NCBI GenBank assembly: GCA_017627275.1
Contig: JAGAHC010000051.1
Location: 1 to 64,000 of the forward strand
Source: Lachnospiraceae bacterium
GTDB lineage: Bacteria > Bacillota > Clostridia > Lachnospirales > Lachnospiraceae
DNA: 64,000 nt
Direction: 5' to 3'
In this document: one piece after another, positions 1-9,133 of the stretch
Layout of the letters: each line of letters begins with the position of its first letter
Position numbering within the stretch: the first letter of the stretch is position 1
Translations under genes and position numbers: made by a program
The notes under the pieces: generated by a model
What the model saw: only the letters and a program-made list of their open reading frames with translations
Database searches by the model: none
Told to the model about the DNA's origin: nothing

Positions 1-303
1 CGTCACACCGGAAAGAAGATTGGCGCCCGACTTATTAGTAATGCATTCCTTTCCCGCAGCGGCATACGCTTCCGAAAGCATCCTGGCTGTCGTGGTCTTT
101 CCGTTTGTCCCCGTCACCACGATGACTTCCATCCCCGCACTGGCTCTTGCCAGAATATTCGGGGCGATCTTCATGGCGACCTTGCCGGGAAGCGCCGTTC
201 CGCCGCGCCCGAGAAGCCGCAGCACGTTTCTCGTCAGTTTGCAGGCGCAGGTCGACAGGATCGTCTGCACCGTATTCGGTTGTCTGATATCTGTTTCTTT
301 CAT
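1..303 (-). CDS. murT: MurT, lipid II isoglutaminyl synthase catalytic subunit (5' part only)
   Basis: N-terminal 101 residues of a Mur-ligase-like protein; the rest lies beyond the left edge. Visible are the family's lead-in LLGRGGTALPGKVAMKIAPN, the ATP-binding loop GTNGKTTTARM, and the motif NKSGANLLSG. In the family, MurT with the amidotransferase GatD amidates the D-Glu of lipid II. GatD would be expected next, outside the window. The gene is the last visible member of the surface-glycan operon and begins one base after the stop of the DUF1624 gene. The start is the ATG at 303. The family call is firm; only the length is unknown. Confidence 0.9.
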   Translation of the reverse strand, partial: MKETDIRQPNTVQTILSTCACKLTRNVLRLLGRGGTALPGKVAMKIAPNILARASAGMEVIVVTGTNGKTTTARMLSEAYAAAGKECITNKSGANLLSGVT

Positions 304-1047
304 TTACACCGCCATAAAGATCCCGTACAGTACGACCTGGTGCACCAGATAGATCGGGAGCGAATGTCTCCCGAGTGCGGACAGGAACGGGATCTCCTTT
401 GTCCAGTAATCTTTTTCCGTTTCTCCCTTTTCCCGCAGCACCCTGTGGAAAAAATAGCCGCTGAGAAAGAGCAGCACCCACGGCAAAACCGAGAAGTAAT
501 CCGTGGAAAAGAACGAGGGATCCGGGAATCCCAAAAACGTCATCAAAAGCCCCCGGTACCACCCTTCGGGAAAGTGCCCGAGCGGGAAAAACAATATCCC
601 CCAGTACCCCTCATTGACGCCCCGCAGGAGGCAAAAGAAGACCAGGCTGATCAGGAGCCCCGCTGTTGCAGGGACCTTGTCAAAGCAGGCTGTCTTCGTT
701 CCCGCCATCAGAAGCATCGCCGTTCCGATGAGGGTCAGCACGCCGAACAGGATCCGGTTCTCCGGCAGGAAAAGGATCGTGACGGCACTGACCAGGACGC
801 CTGCCAGAAAGACTTCCATGCCTCTGCGAAATGTTCTGCGGCTAAGCGGGATGCAGAACCCGGAGAGGAAAATGAAGGTGCAGCAGATGCTCTGCTGCCA
901 GATAAACCCGGGCGTCCCCCGGTACCAGGTGATGTCCCTTCCCTTTAAAAACACGACGTCCCACATGGCGTGGTAGACGATCATACTTAAGATGGTAACG
1001 CCGCGAAGAGTGTCGATGAGCAAAAGACGCTTTTTGCTGCCGTCCAC
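304..1047 (-). CDS. DUF1624 / heparan-alpha-glucosaminide N-acetyltransferase-like membrane protein
   Basis: Multispanning membrane protein of about 247 residues. It opens with LLLIDTLRGVTILSMIVYH, the signature of the DUF1624 family that includes lysosomal heparan-alpha-glucosaminide N-acetyltransferase, and it ends with SLPIYLVHQVVLYG. Such proteins are thought to move acyl groups across a membrane onto sugars; here an acylation of the surface glycan is inferred from context. I chose the GTG at 1047, which follows the stop of the upstream gene by one base and has GGAG about nine bases before it. A longer reading frame to 1146 would overlap the upstream gene by about 100 bases. Confidence 0.75.
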   Translation of the reverse strand: MDGSKKRLLLIDTLRGVTILSMIVYHAMWDVVFLKGRDITWYRGTPGFIWQQSICCTFIFLSGFCIPLSRRTFRRGMEVFLAGVLVSAVTILFLPENRILFGVLTLIGTAMLLMAGTKTACFDKVPATAGLLISLVFFCLLRGVNEGYWGILFFPLGHFPEGWYRGLLMTFLGFPDPSFFSTDYFSVLPWVLLFLSGYFFHRVLREKGETEKDYWTKEIPFLSALGRHSLPIYLVHQVVLYGIFMAV

Positions 1048-1048
1048 T

Positions 1049-2053
1049 TTATGCCGCTCCGTCTTCCGCAAACAGATCTTCCGTGGAGAAGGTAAAGCCT
1101 CCCCAGATCTGGTTTCGGATATCTTCGTAACGCCAGCGTCTCTCACTGTTCTTCCGGGAGTTGGGATCGTGGACCGAAAGGGTATCTCCCAGCATATCCG
1201 TAATCACGATGAAATGTCCGCCGGACGTAAAGTAACCGGGCCCCACGCTGCAGATCAGATAATGCCCTTTCTCCAACTCCGACCGGATATTGTCCTTGGT
1301 CACATCGAACTGTTTACAGGAAAGTCCGTTGGCAAACGCGTAGGCCTGCATCAGGCTCCAGCGCGTTCCGTCGCCGTATTCGTAGTAGCCGTTCTCCTCC
1401 GCATACTTCGCGATCGTCCGGGGAGAATAGGACGTATCTCCGGTCAGCGCCACCATGACCATGGACAGGCAGGTCGGCCCGCAGCCCGTGATCCCGATGA
1501 CGGAGCTTCCGTACGGCGTAAAGGCCCATCTTTCATCCCACTGGTAGAAGTACGGGACCTGCTGCGCCATCTCCTCCTCCGTGTACTGCACTTCCCCGTC
1601 CGCCACGGAAAGGAGATTCAGTTTTTCCCCGAAGTCATACTGCGTCCCGTAGGTATAGAGAAAATGCAGAAGATCCGGATTGTTCCAGGCATGCTGCGCA
1701 AGTCCTTCCGGATACCGGTCCCAGTGGGCACGGACATAGGCGTATTCTTCCGTGAGCGTCAGATCCTGTTCTTTCGAGAGGGAAGTCTTTTCCATCTCCC
1801 TCTCCACGAAGTCACGCAGCGCCTGTGTGTAGGGCCCTGAAGAAATGCCTTCGGTATTGACTGCCAGGTTTTTGATCGCTTCCTCTTTCTCCGCCTCTTC
1901 CCGCGCCGCTTCCGCCGCGGCAAGAAGCGCCTTCTCGTCCGCTTCTCTTTTGAAATCCCGGACAAGGAAAAGCGCCCCGCAGAGGATCACGAGGAAACAC
2001 GCCGCCAGTACCAGGAGCTCCCTGATATCTTGTCTGCTGTCTGTTCCCGGCAA
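1049..2053 (-). CDS. Membrane-anchored C39-like cysteine peptidase
   Basis: A 334-residue protein with a short cytoplasmic lead, one membrane segment (about residues 13-32), an Ala/Glu-rich linker, and a C-terminal papain-like domain. The catalytic Cys is seen in GITGCGPTCLSM (Cys191) and the His in GGHFIVITD, followed by the DPNS acid/amide box. This is the pattern of the peptidase_C39_2 (BtrH/C39-like) family. These act outside the membrane on peptides or on cell-wall-linked substrates, but the target here is unknown. Start is a TTG at 2053, with GGAG ten bases upstream inside the end of the preceding gene. A C39-like protein between sugar genes and murT suggests envelope maturation. Confidence 0.75.
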   Translation of the reverse strand: MPGTDSRQDIRELLVLAACFLVILCGALFLVRDFKREADEKALLAAAEAAREEAEKEEAIKNLAVNTEGISSGPYTQALRDFVEREMEKTSLSKEQDLTLTEEYAYVRAHWDRYPEGLAQHAWNNPDLLHFLYTYGTQYDFGEKLNLLSVADGEVQYTEEEMAQQVPYFYQWDERWAFTPYGSSVIGITGCGPTCLSMVMVALTGDTSYSPRTIAKYAEENGYYEYGDGTRWSLMQAYAFANGLSCKQFDVTKDNIRSELEKGHYLICSVGPGYFTSGGHFIVITDMLGDTLSVHDPNSRKNSERRWRYEDIRNQIWGGFTFSTEDLFAEDGAA

Positions 2054-2056
2054 CGC

Positions 2057-3379
2057 TTATAATCTCCAATACGAGAACGCCGGTGCCCCGAAGTCCTCCT
2101 TCTGAAACATGCCTTTTAAGTCGACCAGGATCTTTGTCTCTCTTTCTTTTGCGTAGAAGGCGGCAATGTCGTCCGGTGTCAGCGCTTCAAACGCATGGTG
2201 CTTCACGGCAATGAGGACCGCGTCCAGATCCTTCAGCGCTTCCTTCTCCGAGAAGGTGATCCCGTACAGACGCTTTGCCTCGTCCGCGTCCGCCTCCGGA
2301 TCATAGACCACCGGGGTGATTCCGTATTCCTGCAGTTCTCTGTAGATATCGATGACCTTGGTGTTGCGCGTATCCGGGCAGTTCTCCTTGAAGGTAAACC
2401 CGAGGATCGCCACCTTCGCGTGTTTGACCGGGATATCGCAGGCGATCAGTTCCTTTACCAGGCACTCCGCCACGTATTTCCCCATGTCGTCGTTGATGCG
2501 GCGTCCCGCCAGGATGATCTGCGAATGATACCCCAGCTCCTCCGCCTTGTAGGTCAGATAGTACGGATCGACGCCAATGCAGTGTCCGCCGACGAGCCCC
2601 GGGGAGAACGGCAGGAAGTTCCACTTGGTGCCTGCTGCCGCCAGGACCGATTTGGTGTCGATCCCCATTTTATGGAAAATGATGGAAAGCTCATTCATAA
2701 AGGCGATATTGATATCGCGCTGGGAATTCTCGATGACCTTCGCCGCTTCCGCCACCTTAATGGATTCCGCGCGGTGGACACCCGCGTCGACCACCAGTTC
2801 ATAGACCTTCGCCACGATGTCCAGGGTCTCCGCATCCATGCCGGAAACGATCTTGGTGATGGTCTCCAGCCGGTGGACCTTGTCTCCGGGATTGATGCGC
2901 TCCGGCGAATACCCGATCTTGAAGTCGATGCCGCACCGTAACCCCGATTCCTTCTCCAGGATCGGCACACAGATATCTTCCGTCACGCCGGGATAGACCG
3001 TCGATTCGAAGACCACGATGCTGCCCTTCGTCAGATGCTGTCCGAGGATCCTGCTTGCGCTCTCCACGGGGGTTAAGTCCGGCGTATGATCGTCGTTGAC
3101 CGGCGTCGGCACCGCCACGATATGGAACTTCGCCTTTTCAAGATCTTCAGGATCGGCGGTGAACTGAACGCGGGTCTCACGGATCGCCTCGTCGCCCACT
3201 TCCTTGGTCGGATCGACGCCCTTTTTGTAAAGCGCGATCTTTTCTTCATTCAAGTCAAATCCGATGACCTCGATCTTTTTCGCAAAGGCCACCGCGATCG
3301 GCATACCGACATATCCCAGTCCCACCAGGGAGAGTTTTTCTTTTCCGCTTACCAGATTGTCATACAGTGATTGAAACAT
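2057..3379 (-). CDS. UDP-N-acetyl-hexosamine 6-dehydrogenase (TviB/WbpO type)
   Basis: A 440-residue nucleotide-sugar dehydrogenase. The N-terminal Rossmann loop reads LVGLGYVGMPIAVAFA. The central and C-terminal UDPGDH domains follow, with the catalytic Cys in LVGGHCIGVDPYYLTYKA. The closest family by sequence feel is TviB/VipA/WbpO, which oxidises UDP-GlcNAc or UDP-GalNAc to the uronic acid with two NAD+. It would supply an aminuronic acid for the surface glycan. Gene order, with aminotransferase and dehydratase upstream, fits an exopolysaccharide precursor block. The exact substrate cannot be told from sequence alone. Confidence 0.9.
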   Translation of the reverse strand: MFQSLYDNLVSGKEKLSLVGLGYVGMPIAVAFAKKIEVIGFDLNEEKIALYKKGVDPTKEVGDEAIRETRVQFTADPEDLEKAKFHIVAVPTPVNDDHTPDLTPVESASRILGQHLTKGSIVVFESTVYPGVTEDICVPILEKESGLRCGIDFKIGYSPERINPGDKVHRLETITKIVSGMDAETLDIVAKVYELVVDAGVHRAESIKVAEAAKVIENSQRDINIAFMNELSIIFHKMGIDTKSVLAAAGTKWNFLPFSPGLVGGHCIGVDPYYLTYKAEELGYHSQIILAGRRINDDMGKYVAECLVKELIACDIPVKHAKVAILGFTFKENCPDTRNTKVIDIYRELQEYGITPVVYDPEADADEAKRLYGITFSEKEALKDLDAVLIAVKHHAFEALTPDDIAAFYAKERETKILVDLKGMFQKEDFGAPAFSYWRL

Positions 3380-3392
3380 CTCTTCTCCTTTT

Positions 3393-4526
3393 TTACGAAA
3401 GCATTTCCTTTAAGATGCGGAGGATCCTCTCATTGTCTTCTTCCGTGTTCTTGATGTCGCTCGGCAGGCAGAGGCCGCGTGCGAAGATCTCCGCGGAAAT
3501 ATCCCTGCCGCCTTGCTTCGGATCTTTTACAAACTCATATTCTTCAAAGACCGGCTGCAGATGCATCGGCTTCCAGATCGGTCTGCTTTCGATGTTCTCC
3601 GCCTGCAGCGCCTCGAGGATCTGCATCGGCGTTGCCTTCGCGTCATCGTCGAGGTAGATTCCGGAGAGCCAGTTGTTGGCTACTCCCTTCGGATTCATGG
3701 GATTCATGCGGACGCCCGGCAGGCCTTTCAGCGCCTCTTCGTACATCCTGTAGATTGCCTGTTTCTTTTCCAGGTGCTCCTGCAGGTGCAGAAGCTGTCC
3801 GCGGCCGATCCCCGCGGTGATGTTGCTCATCCGGTAATTGTATCCCACCGTTGTATGATGGTAATACGGCCTCGGCTCTCTTGCCTGTGTCGCAAGGTAT
3901 CTGACTTTTTTTGCCTGCTCTTCATCATGGGTGAGCAGCATTCCGCCGCCCGATGTCGTGATGATCTTGTTTCCGTTGAACGAAAGGATGCCGTAGTCTC
4001 CGAGCGTCCCGCAGGACTTTCCCTGATAGGTGCTGCCCATCGCCTCTGCCGCGTCTTCGATCAGGACGATGCCGCGGCTTGCACAGATGGAGCTGATGGC
4101 GTCCATCTTGGCAGGCGTCCCGTACAGATGGACCACGATGACCGCCTTCGCCTCGGGGTGTCTTAAGAGCGCTTCTTCCAGCGCCTCCGGAGACATGTTC
4201 CAGGTGTCCTCTTCCGAATCCACAAAGACCGGTGTCGCCTTTTCATACATCACCGGATTGCAGCTGGCGGAAAACGTCAGGTCCTGGCAGAGCACGACGT
4301 CTTTTTCCTGAATGCCCGCCAGTTTGACCGCCAGATGAATGGCTGCCGTTCCGGAGTCCAGCGCACAGGCAGCCACGCTTCCCGTATACGCCGCCACCTC
4401 TTTTTCAAAGGCGTCGACATTGGGTCCGAGCGGCGCCACCCAGTTCGTGTCAAACGCTTCCTGCACGAAGCGTTGTTCGTCCCCGTGCATTGTCGGAGAG
4501 GATAACCAGATTTTTTTCTTATCCAT
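3393..4526 (-). CDS. DegT/DnrJ-type sugar aminotransferase (PglE/EpsN-like)
   Basis: A 377-residue PLP-dependent aminotransferase. Lys187 in LSFNGNKIITTSGGG is the expected PLP lysine, and EDAAEAMG supplies the cofactor Asp. The N-terminus (LSSPTMHGDEQRFVQEAF, then NWVAPLGPNVDAFEKE) is typical of PglE/EpsN, which aminate UDP-2-acetamido-4-keto-2,6-dideoxyglucose to UDP-N-acetylbacillosamine precursors. The ATG at 4526 overlaps the end of the dehydratase gene by eight bases, so the two are probably translationally coupled steps of one pathway. A PglD/EpsM-type N-acetyltransferase is not adjacent; the GNAT at 10.0-10.6 kb could serve. Confidence 0.88.
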   Translation of the reverse strand: MDKKKIWLSSPTMHGDEQRFVQEAFDTNWVAPLGPNVDAFEKEVAAYTGSVAACALDSGTAAIHLAVKLAGIQEKDVVLCQDLTFSASCNPVMYEKATPVFVDSEEDTWNMSPEALEEALLRHPEAKAVIVVHLYGTPAKMDAISSICASRGIVLIEDAAEAMGSTYQGKSCGTLGDYGILSFNGNKIITTSGGGMLLTHDEEQAKKVRYLATQAREPRPYYHHTTVGYNYRMSNITAGIGRGQLLHLQEHLEKKQAIYRMYEEALKGLPGVRMNPMNPKGVANNWLSGIYLDDDAKATPMQILEALQAENIESRPIWKPMHLQPVFEEYEFVKDPKQGGRDISAEIFARGLCLPSDIKNTEEDNERILRILKEMLS

Positions 4527-6414
4527 TTGTTCTCTCTTTCTGTTCTGTGTGATAAGTCGGTACAATCTCATGCAGGATCCGGCGCACCGCTTCCGCGTCG
4601 TCTGCGTAGGCCGCATCCTTCAGGCTCTTCAACTTGGAATAAAATGCCTGCTCGTCAAATACAAGGGGCTTGCCGATGTGAATCTGGCGGTTTGCCGTAT
4701 CCTGCAGGCCTTCTTCCTGCATCAACATCTCCTCATACAGTTTTTCACCGGGTCTGAGTCCCGTGATCTTGATCTCGATGTCTTCTCCCACCCGATAGCC
4801 GGAAAGACGGATCAGGTTCTTCGCGAGATCCATGATCCTGACCGGCGCGCCCATGTCGAGGACGAAGATCTCGCCGCCCTTTGCAAAGGCGCCTGCCTGC
4901 AGCACGAGCGAAACCGCTTCCGGAATGGTCATGAAGTAGCGGATGATGTCCGGATCGGTGACCGTGACCGGTCCGCCGGCTTCGATCTGCTTTTTAAACA
5001 GCGGAATGACACTGCCGTTGCTCCCCAGCACATTTCCGAACCGGACGGCAACGAAGTTCGTATCGTACTGATTGTTGAAGGACTGGATGATCATCTCGCA
5101 GATGCGCTTGCTCGTCCCCATGACGCTTGTCGGATTCACGGCCTTGTCGGTGGAGATCAGAACAAAGCGTTCCGCGTGATTCTCCGCTGCGGCCCTCGCC
5201 GTCTTCCAGGTTCCGAACACGTTGTTTTTCACGGCTTCGCAGGGCGAGTCCTCCATGAGCGGCACGTGCTTGTGCGCCGCCGCATGGTAAACGATGTCCG
5301 GTTTATACTCTTCGAAGATATGGGTGATGCGCTCTTCCCCGCGAACGGAGGCGATCAGCACCACAAGATCCAGCTCCGGATACTTCTTCTGCAGTTCCAG
5401 CTGGATGTCATAAGCGTTGTTCTCGTAGATGTCCACGATGATCAGCTGCGCCGGCTCATGGGCTGCGATCTGTCTGCAGAGCTCGCTTCCGATCGATCCG
5501 CCGCCGCCGGTCACCATGACCTTTTTGCCGCGGACATAGCCGATGATGGAATCGATGTCCACCTCGACCGGTTCTCTTCCCAGAAGGTCCTCCACCTCTA
5601 CGTCACGGAGTCTGGAGACGTTCACTTCGCCGTTGATCAGCTGGTACATGCCCGGCAGGGTCCGCAGTTTACACCTGGTTTCCTGACAGATCTCCAGCAC
5701 CTTCGAGATCTCCGTCCGCGGGGCGGCCGGCATGGCCAGAATGATCTCATCGATCCCGTAGGCATCGGCGCACTCGGCGATCCTGTCTCTGCCGCCGACC
5801 ACCTTAATGCCCTGGATGTACTTTCCCCATTTTTCCTTGTCGTCATCGATGATGCAGCGGATGACCATCGTCGAGAAGTGACTTCCGATGATCTCCTTGA
5901 TGATGATGTTGCCCGCCTCTCCGGCGCCGATGACCATGACCTGCGTGCTGTTCTTGCGGTTCTCATTCCGATGCTTGATGCTCCGGAAGAAGCGGTAGGA
6001 AAAGCGGTTTGCAAAGATCAGCGTGATCAGGATAAACGTGTACAGAAAATAAAAGCTCTTCGGCACCGGCTGTCCCACGATCCGAAACGGCCTGAGGATC
6101 AGGATCTCCGCGATGCCCGATAAGACGCAGGCGATCACCAGGTTCTGCAGTTCCGTTTCCCCTACGAACGCCCACAGGGAGCTGTAGAGACGGAACAGGT
6201 AAAACAGGAGCACGGTCACGATGATCGTGATCGGAAGCGCCCGCAGCATCGGCTGCGAAAAGGCTGTCGGGATCTCGCTGATACGGAACTCGTACCGCAC
6301 GAGAAGCGACAGGAAACTTGCCAGCACGATGCTTATGACATCGTAAATGAGCAATGCCGTCCGTCTGTAAAACAGCTGATAATTAAATGGTTTTTTTGGC
6401 TTGTTCTCAGCCAT
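4519..6414 (-). CDS. Membrane UDP-N-acetylhexosamine 4,6-dehydratase (PglF/EpsC/CapD family)
   Basis: A 631-residue protein. About four N-terminal membrane segments (residues 15-130) precede a CoA-binding-like domain (VMVIGAGEAGNIIIKEI). The C-terminal extended SDR domain carries VTGGGGSIGSELCRQ and the family's altered catalytic triad region (YHAAAHKHVPLMED, then STDKAVNPTSVMGTSKR). This is the long membrane type (PglF, EpsC, FlaA1-like fusion), which makes the 4-keto-6-deoxy sugar without C5 epimerisation. PseB, by contrast, is short, soluble and 5-epimerising. It feeds the aminotransferase directly downstream. Its stop overlaps the downstream start. Confidence 0.9.
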   Translation of the reverse strand: MAENKPKKPFNYQLFYRRTALLIYDVISIVLASFLSLLVRYEFRISEIPTAFSQPMLRALPITIIVTVLLFYLFRLYSSLWAFVGETELQNLVIACVLSGIAEILILRPFRIVGQPVPKSFYFLYTFILITLIFANRFSYRFFRSIKHRNENRKNSTQVMVIGAGEAGNIIIKEIIGSHFSTMVIRCIIDDDKEKWGKYIQGIKVVGGRDRIAECADAYGIDEIILAMPAAPRTEISKVLEICQETRCKLRTLPGMYQLINGEVNVSRLRDVEVEDLLGREPVEVDIDSIIGYVRGKKVMVTGGGGSIGSELCRQIAAHEPAQLIIVDIYENNAYDIQLELQKKYPELDLVVLIASVRGEERITHIFEEYKPDIVYHAAAHKHVPLMEDSPCEAVKNNVFGTWKTARAAAENHAERFVLISTDKAVNPTSVMGTSKRICEMIIQSFNNQYDTNFVAVRFGNVLGSNGSVIPLFKKQIEAGGPVTVTDPDIIRYFMTIPEAVSLVLQAGAFAKGGEIFVLDMGAPVRIMDLAKNLIRLSGYRVGEDIEIKITGLRPGEKLYEEMLMQEEGLQDTANRQIHIGKPLVFDEQAFYSKLKSLKDAAYADDAEAVRRILHEIVPTYHTEQKERTNG

Positions 6415-9133
6415 CCTGTTCTTTCTCCGCCAAAGGAATAATGCACATAAAAAGCAGCAGTGTCATGGGGTGGCACAGATGGAATACCCATTCCACCAGC
6501 CCCGTCACCGCAAAGCCGACCGTCATCGCCATCGGTAAAAACGACAGCGTTTCCGGGTCATTTTTCTTCCTATAATAATACATAACCGAACGCAGAAATG
6601 CCACAAACAGCATCAGGAGAAGAAGGATCCCTCCGAAGATGCCGTGATCGTATGCACTCTGCAGATAAATGTTGTGCGCATGAACAATGAAGTGTTCGTC
6701 ATCGATCGGATACCCCATCTTCTCATGGCCTTTGAGTCCGATCGAGGAAAGATACATCTTGAAAATATCCAGCCGTCCGTTGGAATAGTCTTCCTTCGGT
6801 TCTTCCGTGATAACGTTCACGCCTGCCGCGTAGTCGACCACGCCCTGTGTCTCCAGCTGCGAGATAAACTCCATATCAAAGCCCCAGGACTCCCGCTGTT
6901 CCTTCTTCTTTCTCTGCTCTTCCTGGATGATTTCGATCGGTTCTCCCTGATCGAGCCGGTTCATGATACGGGAGATCTCATAGATCTCTACCACTTCCAT
7001 GCCGTTTTCTTTATTCCAGGCGTCTCTCCGCGCCATGATCTTATCGAAATTATCCAAATCGTCGGAATCCGCTTCCACGGCGCCGAAGAGTTTTTCCCCG
7101 AAGACCTGGCGGAAACGTTCAAGGCAGATATAAAACCGGGAATCGTACCGGTCGCCCCGCAGGATCTCCACCATCATGTCCGGCTCTTCCAGCTCATAGA
7201 CTTTCGGATTGGAAACAAGCGCCGGAAGCATGCGCTGCATGGCGAATACGGAGGGAAGCAGAAGGAAGAATCCGACGGCCATCATGCCGATGACCTGTCC
7301 GCACCGCGCGATCATACCGCGCCCTTCCTTCCGGTCTAGGGCAACGGCCGCCAGCAGCATAAACAGGATTGCGAAGGCGGCAAGGATCCCGGTCCTGGAC
7401 ATCGTCATCATCAGGTAGGAAACGGCTATGCCGAAGAAAACGATTTCCTTCCAGGCAGCGGCCAGAATGGTTTTGTATCCGTATCCTTCCCGCTTTAACA
7501 GCCAGTACTTCCGGATCAGGAAGGAAGCCGCGACGCCGATGACGACCGTCAGGTAGACGGCCGTGACCGTGACCGTATGGAATCCCATCGGGAAGCGGAT
7601 GAAGCGATACGACAGATACACCCGGAAAAGAAGAGAAAACCCGGTCATATACATAAACTCGAACAGGACGCCTCTTCCGATATCAAGCATTGTTCTTCTT
7701 CGTTCCTCATAGGACAGATAGCAATCCGCCCACAGAAGGAAGGTGATGACCAGGATGACGGGCCACCATCTGGTATACCGGAAGATCGCGATCACGGCAA
7801 AGAACAGCAGAAGCACCGCCACGAACCATTTACTTAAACGGGGCGCATCATTTTCCCTGAACCGTCTGATCCATCTTCTTCCGACGCCGATGAGGAGCAC
7901 GCCTGCCGCAATGGCCAGGTAGATCAAGAGCCTCAGCAGAAGGTTGTTCTCTTCAAACTCCTTCATCTCCGGCGAAAGCTTATGCAGCTGATAGTAAATG
8001 ATGCCGCCTCCCGCGGAGAGGATCGTCCAAAGCAGAGTGAACGGGTTCAGCAGGTCTTTCCTTTGCAGCGTGCAGATACAGGCGAGCGCGAGGAAGACAA
8101 GCATCTTTTCCTCGGCGATATAGTGCGCGATGTTGGAGGTGCCGTTCATATACTCAAACGTGCAGTGGAAGGCATAGGCAAAGAATGCCGAGAAAAGGAA
8201 GTGCGACGCGTTTTCCTTGATCCACTCCGGCAGTACCACGAGCAGCAGTTTTCCGTCCATCTCCTTTTCCTGCTGCAAGGGTTTCCGGAAAAGCGCGAAC
8301 AGAAGGATCGCCGCCGTAAGGATCGTCCCCACCGAGAAGGCGGTAATGTCCGGTATCCGACGGTCAAACAATTGTCTTATGACGATCAGGTATAAAAGCG
8401 CCGCGGCGGAGAGGATAATGACCGGCGTAAGCGTTATGCGGAGACCTTCCCGAAGGCTCCAGGTTCCCTGCAGGATCTTTCCTCTTCCCGCGATCCTCCG
8501 GAGCAAAAAGACAAGCGCGAGCGTCAGCGCCGCATAGATCCCCATCAGGACAAAGGAAGGATTCTTCCGGATCGGCATCCGGTAGGTATAGCGGCTGATC
8601 AGGTTTTTCCCTTCCAGCGCACTGTCATGATAGATGGAATGCACAAGGATGGGCAGGTTGTCTCCTTCGTTTTCCGCATCGCTCACAAATCCCGCCCGGG
8701 CGATCGCGCCGTACGTATTGCCGCCCGTCACGATATAGGTGTACTCCGCCCCGGGGGTCAGATCCAGATCCATCGTAAAGGTGACAAAGCCGGGGACCAT
8801 ATCCTCCGTGACCATCGCCACCTCCATCGTCATGTTCTTCGGCATGACCGGATCCGTCAGATCATAAACGTTGCAGTAGAGTTCACCCTCCCACGGAAGT
8901 TCCGCGATATAAATGGAGAGCGTATCCAGATGCGCGTAGTCCGCGATGAAGGTCGCGCCCGTATCGCGGATATCGTAGATCAGCCCTGAGCTTTCCGTGA
9001 CCGTCGTCCCTGTCTCAAAAACGTGGTTCTCCTTGTAGATTCTGAGCGGATAGACCGTGAGGATCAGGATCGCCCCCAACAGCAGGAGGGCTGCGGTCAT
9101 AAAGTTTTTCTTTTCAACTCTGCTTTCTAACAT
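6407..9133 (-). CDS. Large O-antigen ligase/polymerase-like membrane protein (Wzy_C)
   Basis: A 908-residue protein, about twice the usual Wzy length. An N-terminal membrane anchor is followed by an extracytoplasmic domain of roughly 150 residues (after YPLRIYKENHVFETG) and about 12 further membrane segments. Near the C-terminus a second outside loop contains FIVHAHNIYLQSAYDHGIFGG, the HN-x-YLQ signature of the WaaL/Wzy_C ligase-polymerase superfamily. It should join lipid-linked repeat units, or transfer glycan to an acceptor, outside the membrane. The gene overlaps both neighbours, which ties it to the glycan operon. Polymerase versus ligase cannot be settled from sequence. Confidence 0.75.
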   Translation of the reverse strand: MLESRVEKKNFMTAALLLLGAILILTVYPLRIYKENHVFETGTTVTESSGLIYDIRDTGATFIADYAHLDTLSIYIAELPWEGELYCNVYDLTDPVMPKNMTMEVAMVTEDMVPGFVTFTMDLDLTPGAEYTYIVTGGNTYGAIARAGFVSDAENEGDNLPILVHSIYHDSALEGKNLISRYTYRMPIRKNPSFVLMGIYAALTLALVFLLRRIAGRGKILQGTWSLREGLRITLTPVIILSAAALLYLIVIRQLFDRRIPDITAFSVGTILTAAILLFALFRKPLQQEKEMDGKLLLVVLPEWIKENASHFLFSAFFAYAFHCTFEYMNGTSNIAHYIAEEKMLVFLALACICTLQRKDLLNPFTLLWTILSAGGGIIYYQLHKLSPEMKEFEENNLLLRLLIYLAIAAGVLLIGVGRRWIRRFRENDAPRLSKWFVAVLLLFFAVIAIFRYTRWWPVILVITFLLWADCYLSYEERRRTMLDIGRGVLFEFMYMTGFSLLFRVYLSYRFIRFPMGFHTVTVTAVYLTVVIGVAASFLIRKYWLLKREGYGYKTILAAAWKEIVFFGIAVSYLMMTMSRTGILAAFAILFMLLAAVALDRKEGRGMIARCGQVIGMMAVGFFLLLPSVFAMQRMLPALVSNPKVYELEEPDMMVEILRGDRYDSRFYICLERFRQVFGEKLFGAVEADSDDLDNFDKIMARRDAWNKENGMEVVEIYEISRIMNRLDQGEPIEIIQEEQRKKKEQRESWGFDMEFISQLETQGVVDYAAGVNVITEEPKEDYSNGRLDIFKMYLSSIGLKGHEKMGYPIDDEHFIVHAHNIYLQSAYDHGIFGGILLLLMLFVAFLRSVMYYYRKKNDPETLSFLPMAMTVGFAVTGLVEWVFHLCHPMTLLLFMCIIPLAEKEQDG

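Noticed and set aside
4339..6123. A 594-residue open frame on the plus strand opposite the 4,6-dehydratase gene
   Set aside because: It is antisense to a well-recognised enzyme, has a His/Asp/Arg-heavy composition without motifs, and has no ribosome site. Long shadow frames are common in GC-rich DNA.
4519..6414. PseB assignment for the dehydratase
   Set aside because: PseB is a soluble enzyme of about 330 residues. This one is the 631-residue membrane type, better matched to PglF/EpsC.
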